A stretch of 64,000 nt of DNA. It comes from Fundicoccus_A sp052115865 (GTDB lineage: Bacteria; Bacillota; Bacilli; Lactobacillales; Aerococcaceae). Shown here piece by piece: positions 8,867-17,658 of this stretch. Position numbers and translations under genes: made by a program. Under the pieces are notes generated by a model. It was not told the origin of the DNA and ran no database searches. It saw only the letters and a list, made by a program, of their open reading frames with translations. Positions within the stretch are counted from its first letter, which is position 1, and each line of letters starts with the position of its first letter. Location of the stretch: contig NZ_JBQKME010000007.1 in the NCBI RefSeq assembly GCF_052115865.1, positions 1 to 64,000 on the forward strand, read 5' to 3'.

Positions 8867-9129
8867 ATAAAAAAATCCCGTCTCTCTCCCTAAAATAGGT
8901 AAAAGAGACGGGATTCCCGCGGTACCACTCTACTTGACGGGGACACTTGTCCCGATCCGCTCATTTTTTAACGCATAGAACTGCGAAAGTGGATACTTTA
9001 TTCTCCACTTTGTCTCAAGAGTGCGCTTCAAATAATAACTAAACGATGAGCTTCCACTCTGTCTCATCTCGCTGTGATTAGGTAATTATTCTACTCTCTC
9101 TATCAATGACGTAAGTTGATTTAAATGTT
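8867..9129 (-). promoter_or_regulatory. T-box leader of the amino-acid ABC operon
   Basis: Read on the minus strand, the leader shows a Stem I with a GATGAG...CTCATC distal hairpin, the T-box sequence AGAGTGGTACCGCGG (8917-8931) and a terminator with stem ATCCCGTCTCT / AGAGAGACGGGAT followed by seven T residues (about 8869-8915). Pairing the T-box arm would disrupt the terminator stem. The specifier loop lies in TGAAGCGCACTCTT near 9020-9033. CGC (Arg) followed by A fits the usual purine-after-codon rule best, but GCG (Ala) and CAC (His) cannot be excluded. Confidence 0.93.
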
Positions 9130-9135
9130 AAAGTG

Positions 9136-9164
9136 ATTATACGAGCAATATTATTGAATGTCAA
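9136..9164 (-). promoter_or_regulatory. Sigma-A promoter of the T-box leader
   Basis: Consensus TTGACA (9159-9164) and TATAAT (9136-9141) on the minus strand with a 17-base spacer, directly upstream of Stem I of the T-box. Confidence 0.9.
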
Positions 9165-9199
9165 CTACATTTTTTAACTTTCTCATATATTTTTAATTT

Positions 9200-10018
9200 T
9201 TATAAGCTATCGAGATAAGCCATGTCTTCTGCTTCAATCGTGAAGTCCAGATCGGCATTTTGTAAAATATACTCTTCGTGCACGGATTTAGGTAATGGTA
9301 AAATATCTTTTTCTAATAAATAACGGATACTGATTTGAGGGATAGATTTCCCATATTTATTAGCGATTTTTTCAATTTCTTCATTTCCTAATAAGCGACC
9401 TGTGGCGATTGGCGAATAACCTTCAAGTAAAATATTATGTTGTTGACAAAAAGCTAACAATTCTTCATCAGTTTTACCAATGTGATAAATTACTTGGTTT
9501 ACATGTGGCGCAACTTGAGTTGTTTCCATTAAGTGTTCTAAGTCATCAATACTAAAGTTCGATACCCCAATTGATTTCAATTGACCAGCTTCAAAGGCTT
9601 CAACCATTGCACGCCATACATCGGCATTTTCATCGTAATAATGATTTTGAATCGGACGTTCCGACATCACATTCCATGGACGGGGTGCATGAATTAACAT
9701 TAAATCAATATAATCCACATCAATTTCACGCAGTGATTGTTCAATTTTCTCTTTAGCTTCTTCATAGGTTTTCACTTCCCCAGGGATCTTAGTCGTAATA
9801 AAGACTTCTTCACGATTAACACCACTATCTTTTAAAGCTTCTCCTACACTTTGTTGATTTTGATAACTCACAGCTGTATCAATATGACGGTAGCCATTTT
9901 CTAAAGCGAACTTAGTACTTTTGTAGGCTTCCTCTGGTGACATTTGCCAAGTCCCTAAACCAACTTTAGGAATTCCAATACCATTTGATAAAGTAAATGT
10001 TTCTGTTAATAGACGCAT
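9200..10018 (-). CDS. Aldo/keto reductase
   Basis: A 272-residue NADPH-dependent TIM-barrel reductase, normal length for the family. The catalytic tetrad is recognisable: Asp in HIDTAVSY, Tyr in the same segment, Lys in FITTKIPG and His in MLIHAP. The cofactor site PKSVHEEYI is near residue 243. Cytoplasmic, probably reducing aldehydes, methylglyoxal or 2,5-diketo-gluconate-like substrates. The start has GGGAAG upstream. A paralogue lies at 21850-22701. Confidence 0.9.
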   Translation of the reverse strand: MRLLTETFTLSNGIGIPKVGLGTWQMSPEEAYKSTKFALENGYRHIDTAVSYQNQQSVGEALKDSGVNREEVFITTKIPGEVKTYEEAKEKIEQSLREIDVDYIDLMLIHAPRPWNVMSERPIQNHYYDENADVWRAMVEAFEAGQLKSIGVSNFSIDDLEHLMETTQVAPHVNQVIYHIGKTDEELLAFCQQHNILLEGYSPIATGRLLGNEEIEKIANKYGKSIPQISIRYLLEKDILPLPKSVHEEYILQNADLDFTIEAEDMAYLDSL

Positions 10019-10093
10019 TTTCTTCCCTCCAATAATTAATAGTTATATTATACACTTATTTGCTCAGAGCATAAATTAATTAGTCTTAGCAGT

Positions 10094-10103
10094 GATATTT
10101 ATT
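10094..10103 (-). repeat. Dispersed motif AATAAATATC, copy 3
   Basis: Its TAA is the stop codon of the XRE regulator gene (GAA TAA ATATC). It is followed by ACT, which fits NCY. Confidence 0.8.
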
Positions 10104-10950
10104 CAAGAGGTTCTTTTGGGGTTTGTCCTCTCCTTTCATAGTAGACGAGTCCAGCTCCAATCGCAGCAAAAATTACAATCGTAAAGATATTCCAAAATGT
10201 AAAAAATGGCGTTTCGATGTTCATTCTCAAAATCAAATTAATGACGGTGGATAAAGCTACTGCCCCAAATGCAGCCACCATCCCAATGCGGATCCACGTG
10301 AAGTCTAAATAACGGTAAGCGATATAAATCCCCCATAAATAAATATAAGCAGCAACGGCAACGGGGATGGCTATTCGTATTAAGATACCATCTAAACGTA
10401 GGACTTTATCTAATAAATATAAATACGGAATGGTGAGAATGGATAATGTTACCATGCTTGTTAAGACCGGTTGGTTTTTTACAAGAAAAATTGGGATGAT
10501 GGATCCCCAGGCAAAACCAACAGAAATTAATACAATGGCCGACCAAGTAAGATGTCCAATGGTTAAAAAGTCGATTAGGACGCTTGCTAATACGACGACG
10601 AGTAAAATCAGTGACACTAAGGATAGGGATTTTTTACGTGAGAGGTCAACTTGTTCGATTGAACTCGTGGTTGCATATTCAAAAAACAGTGGATCAGTTA
10701 TAACACGTTCAGCTGTTTCAGATTGATTAGAACCATTAATAATATCTTCCGCCGAAACATTATATAAATTAGCTAGGGGTTGCAGGATCGTCACTTGTGG
10801 TAAGTGCACGCCATTTTCCCATTGGTGAACAACCCGTTCGGTTAACCCCAGCGCTTCAGACACATCTTTTTCCGATAAATTCTTTTCAAGCCGTAAAGAA
10901 CGAAGGTATGTTCCGATTTGTTGATGTTGCTTCTTTTTTTTCAGTTTCAT
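10099..10950 (-). CDS. XRE-type HTH regulator with membrane domain
   Basis: A 283-residue protein. Residues 12-68 form a Cro/CI-type HTH (LSEKDVSEALGLTERVVHQWENG) and residues about 105-275 contain roughly six hydrophobic segments, so DNA binding is tethered to the membrane. GGAGGG precedes the ATG. It is divergent from the flavin oxidoreductase gene at 11166, a possible target. HTH-plus-TM proteins of this kind are common in Lactobacillales but functionally undefined. Confidence 0.85.
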   Translation of the reverse strand: MKLKKKKQHQQIGTYLRSLRLEKNLSEKDVSEALGLTERVVHQWENGVHLPQVTILQPLANLYNVSAEDIINGSNQSETAERVITDPLFFEYATTSSIEQVDLSRKKSLSLVSLILLVVVLASVLIDFLTIGHLTWSAIVLISVGFAWGSIIPIFLVKNQPVLTSMVTLSILTIPYLYLLDKVLRLDGILIRIAIPVAVAAYIYLWGIYIAYRYLDFTWIRIGMVAAFGAVALSTVINLILRMNIETPFFTFWNIFTIVIFAAIGAGLVYYERRGQTPKEPLE

Positions 10951-11165
10951 AAAAACCCTCCACTTTCACTTAGAATTTGTTTGCGATTACATTCGGTTAA
11001 AAAAACGATTATATTGCAATTTAATTATAGCACCTTTAAGGAGATTTGTAATATTTGAGTGTGGGGTAGATATTTCATTATTATTAAACTAGCTTATCGT
11101 ATAAATAACCTTTATAATAATGTTATGGATTTCACATGTTTTTATTAAGAGAAAGGATTGGTTCA
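10951..11165. other. Divergent intergenic region
   Basis: Spacer between the XRE regulator and the flavin oxidoreductase. Two similar segments, GCGATTACATT (10983) and ACGATTATATT (11004), are spaced about two helical turns apart and could be operators for the regulator; this is a weak inference. TATAAT at 11113-11118 may be the -10 box of the rightward gene. Confidence 0.35.
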
Positions 11166-12629
11166 ATGAAAATCGTTATTATCGGTGCTTCGTTTGCTGG
11201 TGTGAGCGCAGCGATTGAAGCGCGAAACTTATATCCAGAAGCTGAGATAACGCTAATCGAAGCTCAAGACAAAATTGGCTATATTCCGAGTGGCTTAAAT
11301 ATGCTTTTAAATGGTGATTTACCCAGTTTAGATGAATCATTTTTTATGAGTGAAGAATTTTTATATGAACAAGATATTCAACTCCAGCTAGGAACTCGAG
11401 TTATTAGTGTTTTTACTCATGAGAAAAAGTTAGTTACAGCCCATATGCGCTACCAACGATCCGTTAATTATGATGTTTTAATTCTAGCGATGGGTTCAAG
11501 GCAAGCCGACCAATTATCATGTACACTCAACAGCACACAAATTATTACGACTAAAGACTATGTAAGTTCTGCCCATGCGCGTCGTGTTGTTGAATCTGCG
11601 CAAAATCTTGCCATTATTGGTGGTGGACAAATTGCCGTTGAAACCACAGATGCTTTAGTTGGCGTTAACAAGCAAGTAACCATTATCGAAATGCGTGACC
11701 AGTTATTACATAACTATTTTGATGCCGATTTTGTCCAAGATATCCAAAGCATCATCGAGTTTACAGGCACCGAGATTTATTTAGACGAAGAAGTTCAAGC
11801 GATTGAAGCAAACCCATTGAAAGTCACGACTGATAAGCAGGAATTTTTTCCGGATGCGATTTTACTTGCAACAAGTCTAATCCCTAATTCGGAATTAGTA
11901 AAAGATATCGTTGAATTAAACGAAGATGGTACGATTAAAGTTGATGCGTACTTAGAAACTTCCGTTGAAGGGATTTTCGCAGTTGGAGATTTGATTCAAA
12001 CACCTTTTAGCAAAGGAGACCATACAGAATTTGTTGCTTTGATTAATAACGCTGTGCGTTCAGGTCAAATTGCGGCATTTAATCTACAAGAAAAAAATGT
12101 GAAGCAATCACATTCAGTCCGCGTTATGGGAACTCAAGTATTTAATCATTATATATCCAGTGTAGGCTATACTTTCCAGCAAGCTAAAGAGCGGTTTAAT
12201 CCTGTGGAAATCACTGTTCAAGTGCCCTACACTTTGGACGACGAGACTCCCGTCATTTTAAAAATGATCGTTGAAAAAGACTCTGGACTTATTTTAGGTG
12301 CACAATTCCGTTCACGCGCCAATATCCTAGCTTACACTAACTTGATGGCGCTAGCTATTCAAGATGGGCTAACCGACTTGGACTTAGCTTTTAGAGACCG
12401 ACTTTACTACCCACGCGACATTTCATTGAATACAGTCATTTATGATGCTGCCTTGGCATGTTACCGAAAGCGCCTTTTCCCACATTTATTCCCTGAAACC
12501 TTGGATACACAAGAAGAAATCATTGAAGAGACCATAAAAACAGCCTTCAATGCTAAAAATCATATGGAAAAAAGCACCGTTCAAATGATCTCCACCGTTT
12601 CAGACTTTAAACTCCCTAAAAATAAATAA
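11166..12629 (+). CDS. FAD/NAD(P)-dependent oxidoreductase, Nox/CoADR-like, lacking active-site Cys
   Basis: Start taken at ATG 11166 (AAAGGA 8 bases upstream); the upstream ATG at 11136 has no ribosome binding site. The 487-residue product has the FAD motif GASFAG, the NAD motif GGGQIAVE, the second FAD motif IFAVGD and a C-terminal dimerisation domain, as in NADH oxidases, NADH peroxidases and CoA-disulfide reductases. Those enzymes use a redox cysteine in a SCG or ACG context near residue 42. Here that position reads YIPSGLNM, with serine, so sulfenic-acid or CoA-disulfide chemistry seems impossible. Ends with its own terminator. Confidence 0.85.
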   Translation: MKIVIIGASFAGVSAAIEARNLYPEAEITLIEAQDKIGYIPSGLNMLLNGDLPSLDESFFMSEEFLYEQDIQLQLGTRVISVFTHEKKLVTAHMRYQRSVNYDVLILAMGSRQADQLSCTLNSTQIITTKDYVSSAHARRVVESAQNLAIIGGGQIAVETTDALVGVNKQVTIIEMRDQLLHNYFDADFVQDIQSIIEFTGTEIYLDEEVQAIEANPLKVTTDKQEFFPDAILLATSLIPNSELVKDIVELNEDGTIKVDAYLETSVEGIFAVGDLIQTPFSKGDHTEFVALINNAVRSGQIAAFNLQEKNVKQSHSVRVMGTQVFNHYISSVGYTFQQAKERFNPVEITVQVPYTLDDETPVILKMIVEKDSGLILGAQFRSRANILAYTNLMALAIQDGLTDLDLAFRDRLYYPRDISLNTVIYDAALACYRKRLFPHLFPETLDTQEEIIEETIKTAFNAKNHMEKSTVQMISTVSDFKLPKNK

Positions 12630-12641
12630 CGCTGCAAAAAC

Positions 12642-12690
12642 AAACAAGCATAAGAAACTCGAAAATAGAGATTCTTATGCTTGTTTTATT
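12642..12690. terminator. Bidirectional terminator
   Basis: AAACAAGCATAAGAA pairs perfectly with TTCTTATGCTTGTTT, with a T-rich tail on the plus strand and A-rich flank on the other side. It sits between converging genes. Confidence 0.85.
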
Positions 12691-12721
12691 TGTATAAAAA
12701 CACTAAATCGACTGACTAAGC

Positions 12722-15616
12722 TTAATTCAATTCGTAAACCACATCGAAGCGGTCAGATTCAGCATCAATTTGAGCTTTATTTCCAATCACCGCAATTGTA
12801 CTGTCTTCTAAAACAGCTTGGTAATCAGATGCTTTCGCATTAATTTCCTCCATTGAAGTAGCAATAACTTCTTCTTTCAAACGTTGTAAGTCTTCAATCG
12901 TTTGACCTGTCATCTCTCTTAAGAATGCGATATAACCTTTGTCATAAGCAGACAGAGGTTGATCGAGCTCGTTAATCGTTCCGATAACGATTTTAGTCAA
13001 CTCATGGTCCGTTAAATCGATATTCGATAGGAAATCAGGTGTTTTTAAGAAACTATCGATTGTTTTACCAATATTTGGATCACGATAGGAACTCAGACTA
13101 AAATTACCTGTTCGCGATAAACTATGTTGCGCCCCGTATGCCCCACCCATTACACGAATGGTATTCCATAAATAATCGTAGCGTAATAATGTTGTGATGA
13201 CATTGGTTGAACCTTCATAAGCTATCCGACCGTCAGTCTTCGCAGCTAATCCAACATAGTTCACATCTTGCGCAGTTGTAAATGCTTCTTTTTGTTTTGT
13301 TCCTGGTTTATAGGCAACTTTTTGGGCTAACTCAACATGTTCTAAACCGTTAAAAGCTTCTACAAGCAAGCCTTTATTGACTTGGTAACGTTCCTTCGAG
13401 CCAATCATCAACACATTAAAGCGTTCAGCGTTTGCTAATGACGCAAGATTTTGCTTCAATTCCCCAATAAATACCTCTGCTTTGTCTTCACGCATCCATT
13501 GACGGACTTGTTTCAAGTAGTTATAGTAATCAATTCCTGAGGTTTGCTCACTTAATTTAACTGTTGCTGATAACTGACTTAAAGCACGTTGGCTCGCTAG
13601 TGCATGAGAAGAACGCTCTATTCTACGTTGGAAACCTGCAATATAGCTTTGAACCAACTTCAAGATTTCATTTTCATCATCTAATTTTGTATTCCATAAA
13701 ATTTCTGACATTAATTCAATCAATTTTTCAAATGAATTTTCTAGCGCTTTTCCTTTTAGGACAAAGAATGGTTTTACTTCCCCATCTTTTGTTTCAAAAA
13801 TAGATACATGTCCATTTATACCACCTGTATGCGTATCAATTTCTGTTTGTAGTTCTGCAGCAGAGTAGTTTTCTGTATCCAAATTACCTAACAAATGACT
13901 CAACACAGATAAGTTCGCAAACGATTCAGCTGGCAAATCTGATAGATCCAAATAATAATTTAAATAATCAATTCCAGACGTAAACTCATCCGCATGATAG
14001 AAGGTTATTCCACCCTCTTTTTCAACTGAAGCAATTGGTTGCTGGTGAACTTCAGCAGAGAGATCTTTTCGTGTTAAAGTTGGTATTTTAGCTAAATTCT
14101 CAGCCGTATCCGGTGTTTCTTGGCGTTTAATTAATGTTTGTGTATCTTTAACTAAATTAAGCAAATCTTTTTCACTCAAAGTATTTTTATATGATTGTAA
14201 TTTAGCATTTAATTCACTTTCTAAACGGTCGTTTTTACCTGGCTCTGCCGATAATGCAATACTAATTCGGTAATCATTATTGATTAATTTTTCTTCAATT
14301 AATTTTTCAAAATAGCCATTTACAGCTAACGAACGTATTTTTTCAATGCGGTCGGAAAAATCGATTAATGAATAAGGAGATAAGCCATATGACCAAGTAG
14401 AAAATGCTTTAATCGCATTAATTACACCACGTGGTTCACTCTCTGTAATGGTACTTTCACGTAATTCAAAAGCAACTGAATTTAATGAAGCTTCAATTAA
14501 CTCTTTTGGGATACCATTTTTTACTAAGTCACTTAAAGTTGATACCACAACTTCTTTAAAGTCATTCAAGCGATCCACATTGGTATTTTTTGCATTCATC
14601 ACAAAAGCATTCGGATATCCAATTTCTGAAAAACCACCTGAAATAGCTTCACCAATTTCTGCTTCTAATAAGGCTTTCTTCAATGGCGCTTGATTGTTCC
14701 CAAATAAGATTTCAGATAAAACTTCCAGACCAAAATTATCTAAATCATCTTCAACGGTTGTCACATGCCATGCTAAAGATAAATAATCTTTACCGCTAGG
14801 ATCATCTCCATCAGCAATCGAATAAGTGTCATTTATTTCGGTCACTTCAGGTTTTTTAATCTCGATCTTTAATGAAATTTCTTCTGAAGCCTTTTCTTTC
14901 TTATCAAAATATTCAGCTAAAGCATTGAATGCTAAATCTTGATTGAAGTCTCCGTAAAATACAGTTAATGAATTGCTTGGATGGTAGTATTTATTATGAA
15001 ATTCAATAAATTCTTCTTGAGTTAATGTAGGTATTGCAGAAGGTAGACCACCAGATTCATTTTCATAAAAACTATCACGGTATAATTGCTGTTTCATATG
15101 GTTAAAGACAGCACGTTCAGGTGAACCCATTGCACCTTTCATTTCATTATAGACAACCCCTTTATAAATCAAGTCGTCTTCAATATGCTCTAAGTGATAA
15201 TGCCATCCTTCTTGAGCTAAAATTTGTGGATTTTCCAGTAAATTCGGCTGGAAAACAGCATCTAAATAAACACTGACTAAATTTTGAAAATCAGTATGAT
15301 TTGTTGAAGCCACTGGATACATGGTTTGATCGGGATAAGTCATCGCGTTCGCAAAGGTATTTAATGAGCCTTTAATCACTTCCACAAAAGGTTCTTTGCT
15401 GGGATATTTATTTGAACCGTTCAAGACTGAATGTTCAATAATATGGGCAATCCCGTTATCATTGTAAGGTGGTGTTCTAAAAGCGATTGTAAAAGCCTTA
15501 TTAGGATCGTCATTTTCAATAAATAAAACTTTCGCCCCAGTTTCTAAATGCTCATATATTTCGCCATTTGACTGAATATCTTTAAATTCATGTGTATCAA
15601 TTAATTTGAAAGTCAT
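12722..15616 (-). CDS. M16C family zinc metalloprotease (presequence-protease-like)
   Basis: A 964-residue protein of the insulinase superfamily, M16C subgroup by length and four-repeat organisation. The inverted zinc motif HIIEH is at about 58-62 and the distal ligand segment YNEMKGAMG near 155. No signal peptide, so it probably degrades oligopeptides in the cytoplasm. Strong GGAGG 6 bases upstream of the ATG. Monocistronic. Confidence 0.92.
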   Translation of the reverse strand: MTFKLIDTHEFKDIQSNGEIYEHLETGAKVLFIENDDPNKAFTIAFRTPPYNDNGIAHIIEHSVLNGSNKYPSKEPFVEVIKGSLNTFANAMTYPDQTMYPVASTNHTDFQNLVSVYLDAVFQPNLLENPQILAQEGWHYHLEHIEDDLIYKGVVYNEMKGAMGSPERAVFNHMKQQLYRDSFYENESGGLPSAIPTLTQEEFIEFHNKYYHPSNSLTVFYGDFNQDLAFNALAEYFDKKEKASEEISLKIEIKKPEVTEINDTYSIADGDDPSGKDYLSLAWHVTTVEDDLDNFGLEVLSEILFGNNQAPLKKALLEAEIGEAISGGFSEIGYPNAFVMNAKNTNVDRLNDFKEVVVSTLSDLVKNGIPKELIEASLNSVAFELRESTITESEPRGVINAIKAFSTWSYGLSPYSLIDFSDRIEKIRSLAVNGYFEKLIEEKLINNDYRISIALSAEPGKNDRLESELNAKLQSYKNTLSEKDLLNLVKDTQTLIKRQETPDTAENLAKIPTLTRKDLSAEVHQQPIASVEKEGGITFYHADEFTSGIDYLNYYLDLSDLPAESFANLSVLSHLLGNLDTENYSAAELQTEIDTHTGGINGHVSIFETKDGEVKPFFVLKGKALENSFEKLIELMSEILWNTKLDDENEILKLVQSYIAGFQRRIERSSHALASQRALSQLSATVKLSEQTSGIDYYNYLKQVRQWMREDKAEVFIGELKQNLASLANAERFNVLMIGSKERYQVNKGLLVEAFNGLEHVELAQKVAYKPGTKQKEAFTTAQDVNYVGLAAKTDGRIAYEGSTNVITTLLRYDYLWNTIRVMGGAYGAQHSLSRTGNFSLSSYRDPNIGKTIDSFLKTPDFLSNIDLTDHELTKIVIGTINELDQPLSAYDKGYIAFLREMTGQTIEDLQRLKEEVIATSMEEINAKASDYQAVLEDSTIAVIGNKAQIDAESDRFDVVYELN

Positions 15617-15827
15617 AATTTCCTCCTTATTTTAGCTACAATATAGATATTCTATCATAGTTTACAAATTAAAGATAAAACAAAAGACATTAAAACTAAT
15701 TAGAACTTTTCAAATAATTATCAATTTTTTCTCACGGTCCCATATACAGATTCTTACCGTATTTTCAAGACATAAAAGGGCTTACATGTTATATTTTATA
15801 TGTAAGATAAATAAAGGGGGTATTAGC
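15617..15827. other. Intergenic region upstream of a small ORF
   Basis: AT-rich spacer between divergent genes. A short dyad (CTTACATGTTATATTTTATATGTAAG, 15781-15806) lies just ahead of the small gene and could be an operator or mRNA hairpin. Nothing else recognised. Confidence 0.4.
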
Positions 15828-15992
15828 ATGGTAGCTGTAGAAATCTTATCAAAACCATCAAATATAAATGAAAATGCGCAAACTGCAATTATTGAAAACT
15901 GGCATGGTCTTTACCGTCGTGACTCTCGTTTCCTATATACTGAAGCCACTTTGATTATACCGAAGAAAAATACTAAATCGAATAAGAAATAG
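15828..15992 (+). CDS. Small uncharacterised protein, 54 aa
   Basis: Start chosen at ATG 15828, which has AAAGGGGG 7 bases upstream; an earlier in-frame ATG at 15786 has none. The product begins MVAVEILSKPSN, has a central NWHGLYRRDSRFLYTE segment and a lysine-rich end (PKKNTKSNKK). No membrane segment and no family recognised. A terminator follows at 16038, so it looks like a genuine monocistronic small gene. Confidence 0.55.
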   Translation: MVAVEILSKPSNINENAQTAIIENWHGLYRRDSRFLYTEATLIIPKKNTKSNKK

Positions 15993-16037
15993 ATTATCGT
16001 TGCTCCTTTTATCCCAAACAAATTAACACACTTCCTG

Positions 16038-16063
16038 CCAATCACGTATGTGATTGGTTTTTT
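16038..16063 (+). terminator. Terminator of the 54-aa gene
   Basis: CCAATCAC / GTGATTGG with a GTAT loop followed by six T residues. Confidence 0.88.
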
Positions 16064-16117
16064 GTTATATAGTTTTATTATGAAAGCGAATTATTATCAT
16101 TTATTTCGAATTTGAAC

Positions 16118-16146
16118 TTTACTTACATTCAAACCTTCATTATAAT
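16118..16146 (+). promoter_or_regulatory. Candidate promoter of nitroreductase gene
   Basis: TTTACT (16118-16123), a 17-base spacer and a consensus TATAAT (16141-16146), about 45 bases before the start codon. Confidence 0.55.
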
Positions 16147-16190
16147 TTAAAAGTACGCTATTATTATTATTTTTCTAAAGGAGATTATCA

Positions 16191-16787
16191 ATGAAAAAAT
16201 TTATTGATGTTGTTAAAAATCGTCGTTCAATCTATGCAATCGGTAAAGAAAGCGAATATTCGATTGAACAAATCGTTGAAAGACTTCGTGAAGTACAAAA
16301 TCACGTGCCAACAGCTTTTAACTCACAAACTTCACGTTTAGTGGTTTTATCTGGTGAAGCAAATGAGAAATTCTGGGAATTAATTTATACCGTTCAAAAA
16401 GATGTACTCAGCCAAGATATGTGGGATTATATGTCACCAGTTATCGTTGGTGCTAAAGAAGGTCTTGGTACGGTATTATTCTTTGAAGATCGTGAAGCTG
16501 TTGCGACAATGCCAACTCAAGGTCAACGTACTGAAGCTTACAAACAAAATAACTCAGCTAATGCTCAATACGCTACTTGGTTAGCGCTAGCAGAAATGAA
16601 CTTAGGTGGATCACTACAACACTTTAACATTGGTTACGAACAAGGATTTGATAGTGCTGTTCGTGAAATGTTTGACTTACCGAATTCATTTGAAATGATT
16701 GCTCAAATTCCATTCGGATCAATCGTTCAACCTGCAGCTGAAAAAGAAGTCATTGCAGGTGAAGAAAAAGTTCGTTTAATTAAATAA
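16191..16787 (+). CDS. Nitroreductase family protein
   Basis: A 198-residue FMN-dependent oxidoreductase. VKNRRSIYAIG near the N-terminus is the typical FMN-phosphate-binding start of the family, followed by AFNSQTSRLVVL and the C-terminal IAQIPFGSIVQPA. Similar to the YdgI/Nfa group that reduces nitro compounds or acts as an H2O2-generating or quinone reductase. AAAGGAG is 7 bases upstream of the ATG and an intrinsic terminator follows the stop. Confidence 0.9.
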   Translation: MKKFIDVVKNRRSIYAIGKESEYSIEQIVERLREVQNHVPTAFNSQTSRLVVLSGEANEKFWELIYTVQKDVLSQDMWDYMSPVIVGAKEGLGTVLFFEDREAVATMPTQGQRTEAYKQNNSANAQYATWLALAEMNLGGSLQHFNIGYEQGFDSAVREMFDLPNSFEMIAQIPFGSIVQPAAEKEVIAGEEKVRLIK

Positions 16788-16802
16788 TTTATTTATTCTA
16801 AC

Positions 16803-16837
16803 CGCTGAATAGTGTTTTGCACTATTTGGCGTTTTTT
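16803..16837 (+). terminator. Terminator of nitroreductase gene
   Basis: CGCTGAATAGTG / CACTATTTGGCG stem followed by six T residues. Confidence 0.88.
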
Positions 16838-16840
16838 GAT

Positions 16841-16882
16841 AAAAAAAATGAGTCACTTTATTATTGAGTGACTCACTTTTTA
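16841..16882. terminator. Bidirectional terminator
   Basis: TGAGTCACT / AGTGACTCA stem with A run on the left and T run on the right. It would serve the leftward PrpR_N pseudogene. Confidence 0.75.
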
Positions 16883-16890
16883 TATTTATT

Positions 16891-17610
16891 TTATTTTTTT
16901 TCGACTACTTTTGAATTGTTGTTCATCTCATTTCGTTTTTTTTCTTCATTACGCTTTGCAATGTAGTTAGTTAATATCGGTGTACAAAGGATAAAATCTT
17001 GGTTGATACTTTTAAAAGTTTTTGCAAATACGGATTCTTGTGTTTTATTATTTGATAGATATTGCCACAATTGAATTGCCCTCTCCACAGCTTGATACAC
17101 TGTCTCTTCTCCAGATTGTAGCAATATAGTATTAAAATCAAAATCCAAAGCAATTTTATTCGTAATCACATCTCCTATAATATACTGATAGCCTTATTCC
17201 TTTAAATTTTTTAGTAATAACTGGACTTCTTCTTTGCTATCAATCATAAATAGATCTATATCCCAGTCTAATAAATCAATGATTGCTTTAGCACCTTTAA
17301 TAATATTCGAAAAACCTATTAGTGTTGTCTTTTGTTTACGGTCTTGAGCAATGGACATGGATTGTATAAAATCAAAACTTGATAATCCCATATCGATGAC
17401 AGGAATTGAAACGACTTTTTCAATTTGTTGAGCTGTCCTTCCACGGCTAATTACGATATCATATCCTGCTTTTTCAGCTTCAACACCTATTTTAGCTCCT
17501 TGTTCTAAGTCACCAACTGCATAATCAATATGAAGTTGCGGAAATTTTTTGATTGTTTGTTTAATGGGTACTTCCATGGCGGAATAAGGTGCAATAATAT
17601 ATAGTTTCAT
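16891..17610 (-). pseudogene. PrpR_N sensor-domain gene interrupted by an in-frame stop
   Basis: The ATG-started part (17610-17194, 138 codons) matches the first two thirds of a PrpR N-terminal sensor domain. Translation in the same frame past TAA (17194-17196) gives GYQYIIGDVITNK and then TILLQSGEETVYQAVERA, which is the expected end of that domain. One nonsense codon therefore splits the gene, and the downstream piece could start only at a GTG at 17169 placed 2 bases from AGGAG. After the domain come about 45 residues ending in a K/N-rich tail; the usual HTH or AAA output domain is missing. Read-through is an alternative to decay. Confidence 0.75.
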
Positions 17611-17658
17611 CGTCTTACCTACTTTATCTCAATGTTACACTTATTGTATCAAAATTAT

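Noticed and set aside
16891..17169. Independent 92-residue gene starting at GTG.
   Set aside because: Its frame is continuous with the PrpR_N gene through one TAA, and its residues complete that domain; the Shine-Dalgarno spacing is only two bases.
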